Source: Nemertoderma westbladi (taxonomy: Eukaryota > Xenacoelomorpha > Nemertodermatida > Nemertodermatidae). From it: 30,534 nt of DNA. Positions 27,605-30,534 of this stretch are shown here, piece by piece. A program made the position numbers and the translations under genes. The stretch spans positions 1 through 30,534 of the forward strand of contig JAUCBJ010000769.1 in NCBI GenBank assembly GCA_032718475.1. Reading direction: 5' to 3'. Each line of letters starts with the position of its first letter. Position 1 is the stretch's first letter. The notes beneath the pieces were generated by a model that was not told where the DNA came from, did no database searches, and worked only from the letters and a program-made list of their open reading frames with translations.

Positions 27605-27868
27605 TGTATAATAATAGTAATACTATAAACACATACATAGTATTGTTACTGTATATACAGAAATACCAAAGAATTAATATTATTTCAAGTTCTCCCTAAA
27701 TATATTTTGGTGACTCGAATAATTCAATTTTAAATATTGATAATAATAATAATACCAGAAACACATACATATTATTGGCATATCCAGAAATACCAAAGAA
27801 TTAACATTATTTCAAGTTCTCCCTAAATATTTTTTAGGTGACTCAAATAGCTCATTTTAAAATATTGT
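27605..27868. repeat. Diverged 132-bp tandem duplication
   Basis: Copies at about 27605-27736 and 27737-27868 share ACACATACAT, AGAAATACCAAAGAATTAA and TTTCAAGTTCTCCCTAAATA in the same order with scattered changes. AT-rich, non-coding. Confidence 0.85.
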
Positions 27869-27979
27869 ATTAATAGATAAGTAACTACTATAAGGAAATA
27901 CCACCCCTAAGAGTACATAATTATGTTTAAGACCAACTCATGTTGGTAACAGGAAACAGATTAACATCAAAATGCATTG

Positions 27980-28008
27980 TTTTAAATATGGTTAATCCAT
28001 ATTTAAAA
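27980..28008. repeat. Perfect 12-bp hairpin beside the satellite
   Basis: TTTTAAATATGG, a five-base loop TTAAT, then CCATATTTAAAA. It lies about 55 bases before the first satellite unit. Confidence 0.8.
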
Positions 28009-28063
28009 GTATTAATTAAAATAATGTTATATATCTGATAAAATTGATAAAATTAATAAAATA

Positions 28064-30534
28064 CGAGAGCATTGTGAATGTTATTATTATTTAACATTCA
28101 ATCCGAGAGCATTGTGAATGTTATTATTATTTAACATTCAATCCGAGAGCATTGTGAATGTTATTATTATTTAACATTCAATCCGAGAGCATTGTGAATG
28201 TTATTATTATTTAACATTCAATACGAGAGCATTGTGAATGTTATTATTATTTAACATCCAATCCGAGAGCATTGTGAATGTTATTATTATTTAACATTCA
28301 ATCCGAGAGCATTGTGAATGTTATTATTATTTAACATCCAATCCGAGAGCATTGTGAATGTTATTATTATTTAACATTCAATCCGAGAGCATTGTGAATG
28401 TTATTATTATTTAACATTCAATACGAGAGCATTGTGAATGTTATTATTATTTAACATTCAATCCGAGAGCATTGTGAATGTTATTATTATTTAACATCCA
28501 ATCCGAGAGCATTGTGAATGTTATTATTATTTAACATTCAATCCGAGAGCATTGTGAATGTTATTATTATTTAACATTCAATCCGAGAGCATTGTGAATG
28601 TTATTATTATTTAACATCCAATCCGAGAGCATTGTGAATGTTATTATTATTTAACATCCAATCCGAGAGCATTGTGAATGTTATTATTATTTAACATCCA
28701 ATCCGAGAGCATTGTGAATGTTATTATTATTTAACATCCAATCCGAGAGCATTGTGAATGTTATTATTATTTAACATCCAATCCGAGAGCATTGTGAATG
28801 TTATTATTATTTAACATTCAATACGAGAGCATTGTGAATGTTATTATTATTTAACATCCAATACGAGAGCATTGTGAATGTTATTATTATTTAACATCCA
28901 ATCCGAGAGCATTGTGAATGTTATTATTATTTAACATTCAATACGAGAGCATTGTGAATGTTATTATTATTTAACATTCAATACGAGAGCATTGTGAATG
29001 TTATTATTATTTAACATCCAATACGAGAGCATTGTGAATGTTATTATTATTTAACATTCAATACGAGAGCATTGTGAATGTTATTATTATTTAACATTCA
29101 ATACGAGAGCATTGTGAATGTTATTATTATTTAACATTCAATCCGAGAGCATTGTGAATGTTATTATTATTTAACATTCAATCCGAGAGCATTGTGAATG
29201 TTATTATTATTTAACATCCAATACGAGAGCATTGTGAATGTTATTATTATTTAACATTCAATCCGAGAGCATTGTGAATGTTATTATTATTTAACATCCA
29301 ATCCGAGAGCATTGTGAATGTTATTATTATTTAACATTCAATACGAGAGCATTGTGAATGTTATTATTATTTAACATCCAATCCGAGAGCATTGTGAATG
29401 TTATTATTATTTAACATCCAATCCGAGAGCATTGTGAATGTTATTATTATTTAACATTCAATACGAGAGCATTGTGAATGTTATTATTATTTAACATCCA
29501 ATACGAGAGCATTGTGAATGTTATTATTATTTAACATTCAATACGAGAGCATTGTGAATGTTATTATTATTTAACATCCAATACGAGAGCATTGTGAATG
29601 TTATTATTATTTAACATCCAATCCGAGAGCATTGTGAATGTTATTATTATTTAACATTCAATACGAGAGCATTGTGAATGTTATTATTATTTAACATTCA
29701 ATCCGAGAGCATTGTGAATGTTATTATTATTTAACATCCAATACGAGAGCATTGTGAATGTTATTATTATTTAACATTCAATCCGAGAGCATTGTGAATG
29801 TTATTATTATTTAACATTCAATACGAGAGCATTGTGAATGTTATTATTATTTAACATCCAATACGAGAGCATTGTGAATGTTATTATTATTTAACATTCA
29901 ATCCGAGAGCATTGTGAATGTTATTATTATTTAACATCCAATACGAGAGCATTGTGAATGTTATTATTATTTAACATTCAATCCGAGAGCATTGTGAATG
30001 TTATTATTATTTAACATCCAATCCGAGAGCATTGTGAATGTTATTATTATTTAACATTCAATACGAGAGCATTGTGAATGTTATTATTATTTAACATTCA
30101 ATACGAGAGCATTGTGAATGTTATTATTATTTAACATTCAATACGAGAGCATTGTGAATGTTATTATTATTTAACATCCAATCCGAGAGCATTGTGAATG
30201 TTATTATTATTTAACATCCAATCCGAGAGCATTGTGAATGTTATTATTATTTAACATTCAATACGAGAGCATTGTGAATGTTATTATTATTTAACATCCA
30301 ATACGAGAGCATTGTGAATGTTATTATTATTTAACATTCAATACGAGAGCATTGTGAATGTTATTATTATTTAACATCCAATACGAGAGCATTGTGAATG
30401 TTATTATTATTTAACATCCAATCCGAGAGCATTGTGAATGTTATTATTATTTAACATTCAATACGAGAGCATTGTGAATGTTATTATTATTTAACATTCA
30501 ATACGAGAGCATTGTGAATGTTATTATTATTTAA
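28064..30534. repeat. 40-bp satellite array, 61 full units plus a partial, running off the window
   Basis: The unit begins CGAGAGCATTGTGAATG and continues TTATTATTATTTAACA, then T or C at position 35, and ends with C or A at position 40. Every other position is invariant across 61 units as I read them. The four variant combinations occur as TC 15, TA 19, CC 17 and CA 10. Position 35 lies in an 8-bp inverted repeat (TGAATGTT/AACATTCA). The array starts sharply with a complete unit and no degenerate edge units. No spacers, so it is not a CRISPR array; no ORF. Confidence 0.97.

Noticed and set aside
28064-30534. Possible CRISPR array
   Set aside because: Units are directly adjacent with no unique spacers, in a eukaryotic context without cas genes.

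Overview
This window looks like repeat-rich nuclear DNA from a metazoan, most likely an aquatic invertebrate. That is an inference from the retrotransposon families and the AT-rich background; no host gene is recognisable. Nearly everything is non-LTR retrotransposon (LINE) sequence or tandem repeat. No tRNA, rRNA, CRISPR array or bacterial-type operon was found.

Layout. (1) 1-4673, minus: LINE A, with ORF1 intact and ORF2 broken by one stop codon. (2) 4795-5040, 6655-11266 and 15763-15998: three pieces of one G-rich minisatellite (about 43-52 bp units, many with a telomere-like G-quadruplex motif). They are separated by LINE C (plus, 5041-6654, a 5'-truncated RTE-like copy) and LINE B (minus, 11267-15762, a diverged relative of A with both ORFs open). 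(3) 15999-16155: a 3'-end scrap of the A family (A'). (4) 16200-16910, plus: a decayed CR1/L2-like LINE fragment (F). (5) 17229 to about 26700, minus: a large older LINE (E) with an endonuclease-RT ORF2, a 743-codon ORF1 and a SUMO-protease-like (Ulp1/C48) fragment at its 5' side. E is split in its RT domain by LINE D (minus, 19543-22289, nearly identical to C), which is flanked by a perfect 12-bp target-site duplication. (6) 26700-28060: AT-rich sequence without genes, containing promoter-like motifs, a 132-bp duplication and hairpins. (7) 28064 to the window end: a 40-bp satellite, 61 full units plus a partial one, varying at only two positions.

Most interesting signal. In both A and B, ORF2 has no AUG before its endonuclease and overlaps the end of ORF1 in the -1 frame at an identical 10-nt sequence, GGATTTTTAA. 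This resembles a G GAU UUU slippery heptamer followed at once by the ORF1 stop. Exactly 4 nt after that stop both RNAs carry GCCGUGUGA, and both 3' UTRs carry its exact reverse complement, UCACACGGC. This suggests a recoding site controlled by long-range pairing between the ORF junction and the 3' UTR, comparable in principle to the luteovirus long-distance frameshift element. E has a related arrangement, in the +1 direction, at two ORF boundaries. The second notable signal is the 40-bp satellite, whose two-site variant code reveals an internal 13-15-unit duplication.
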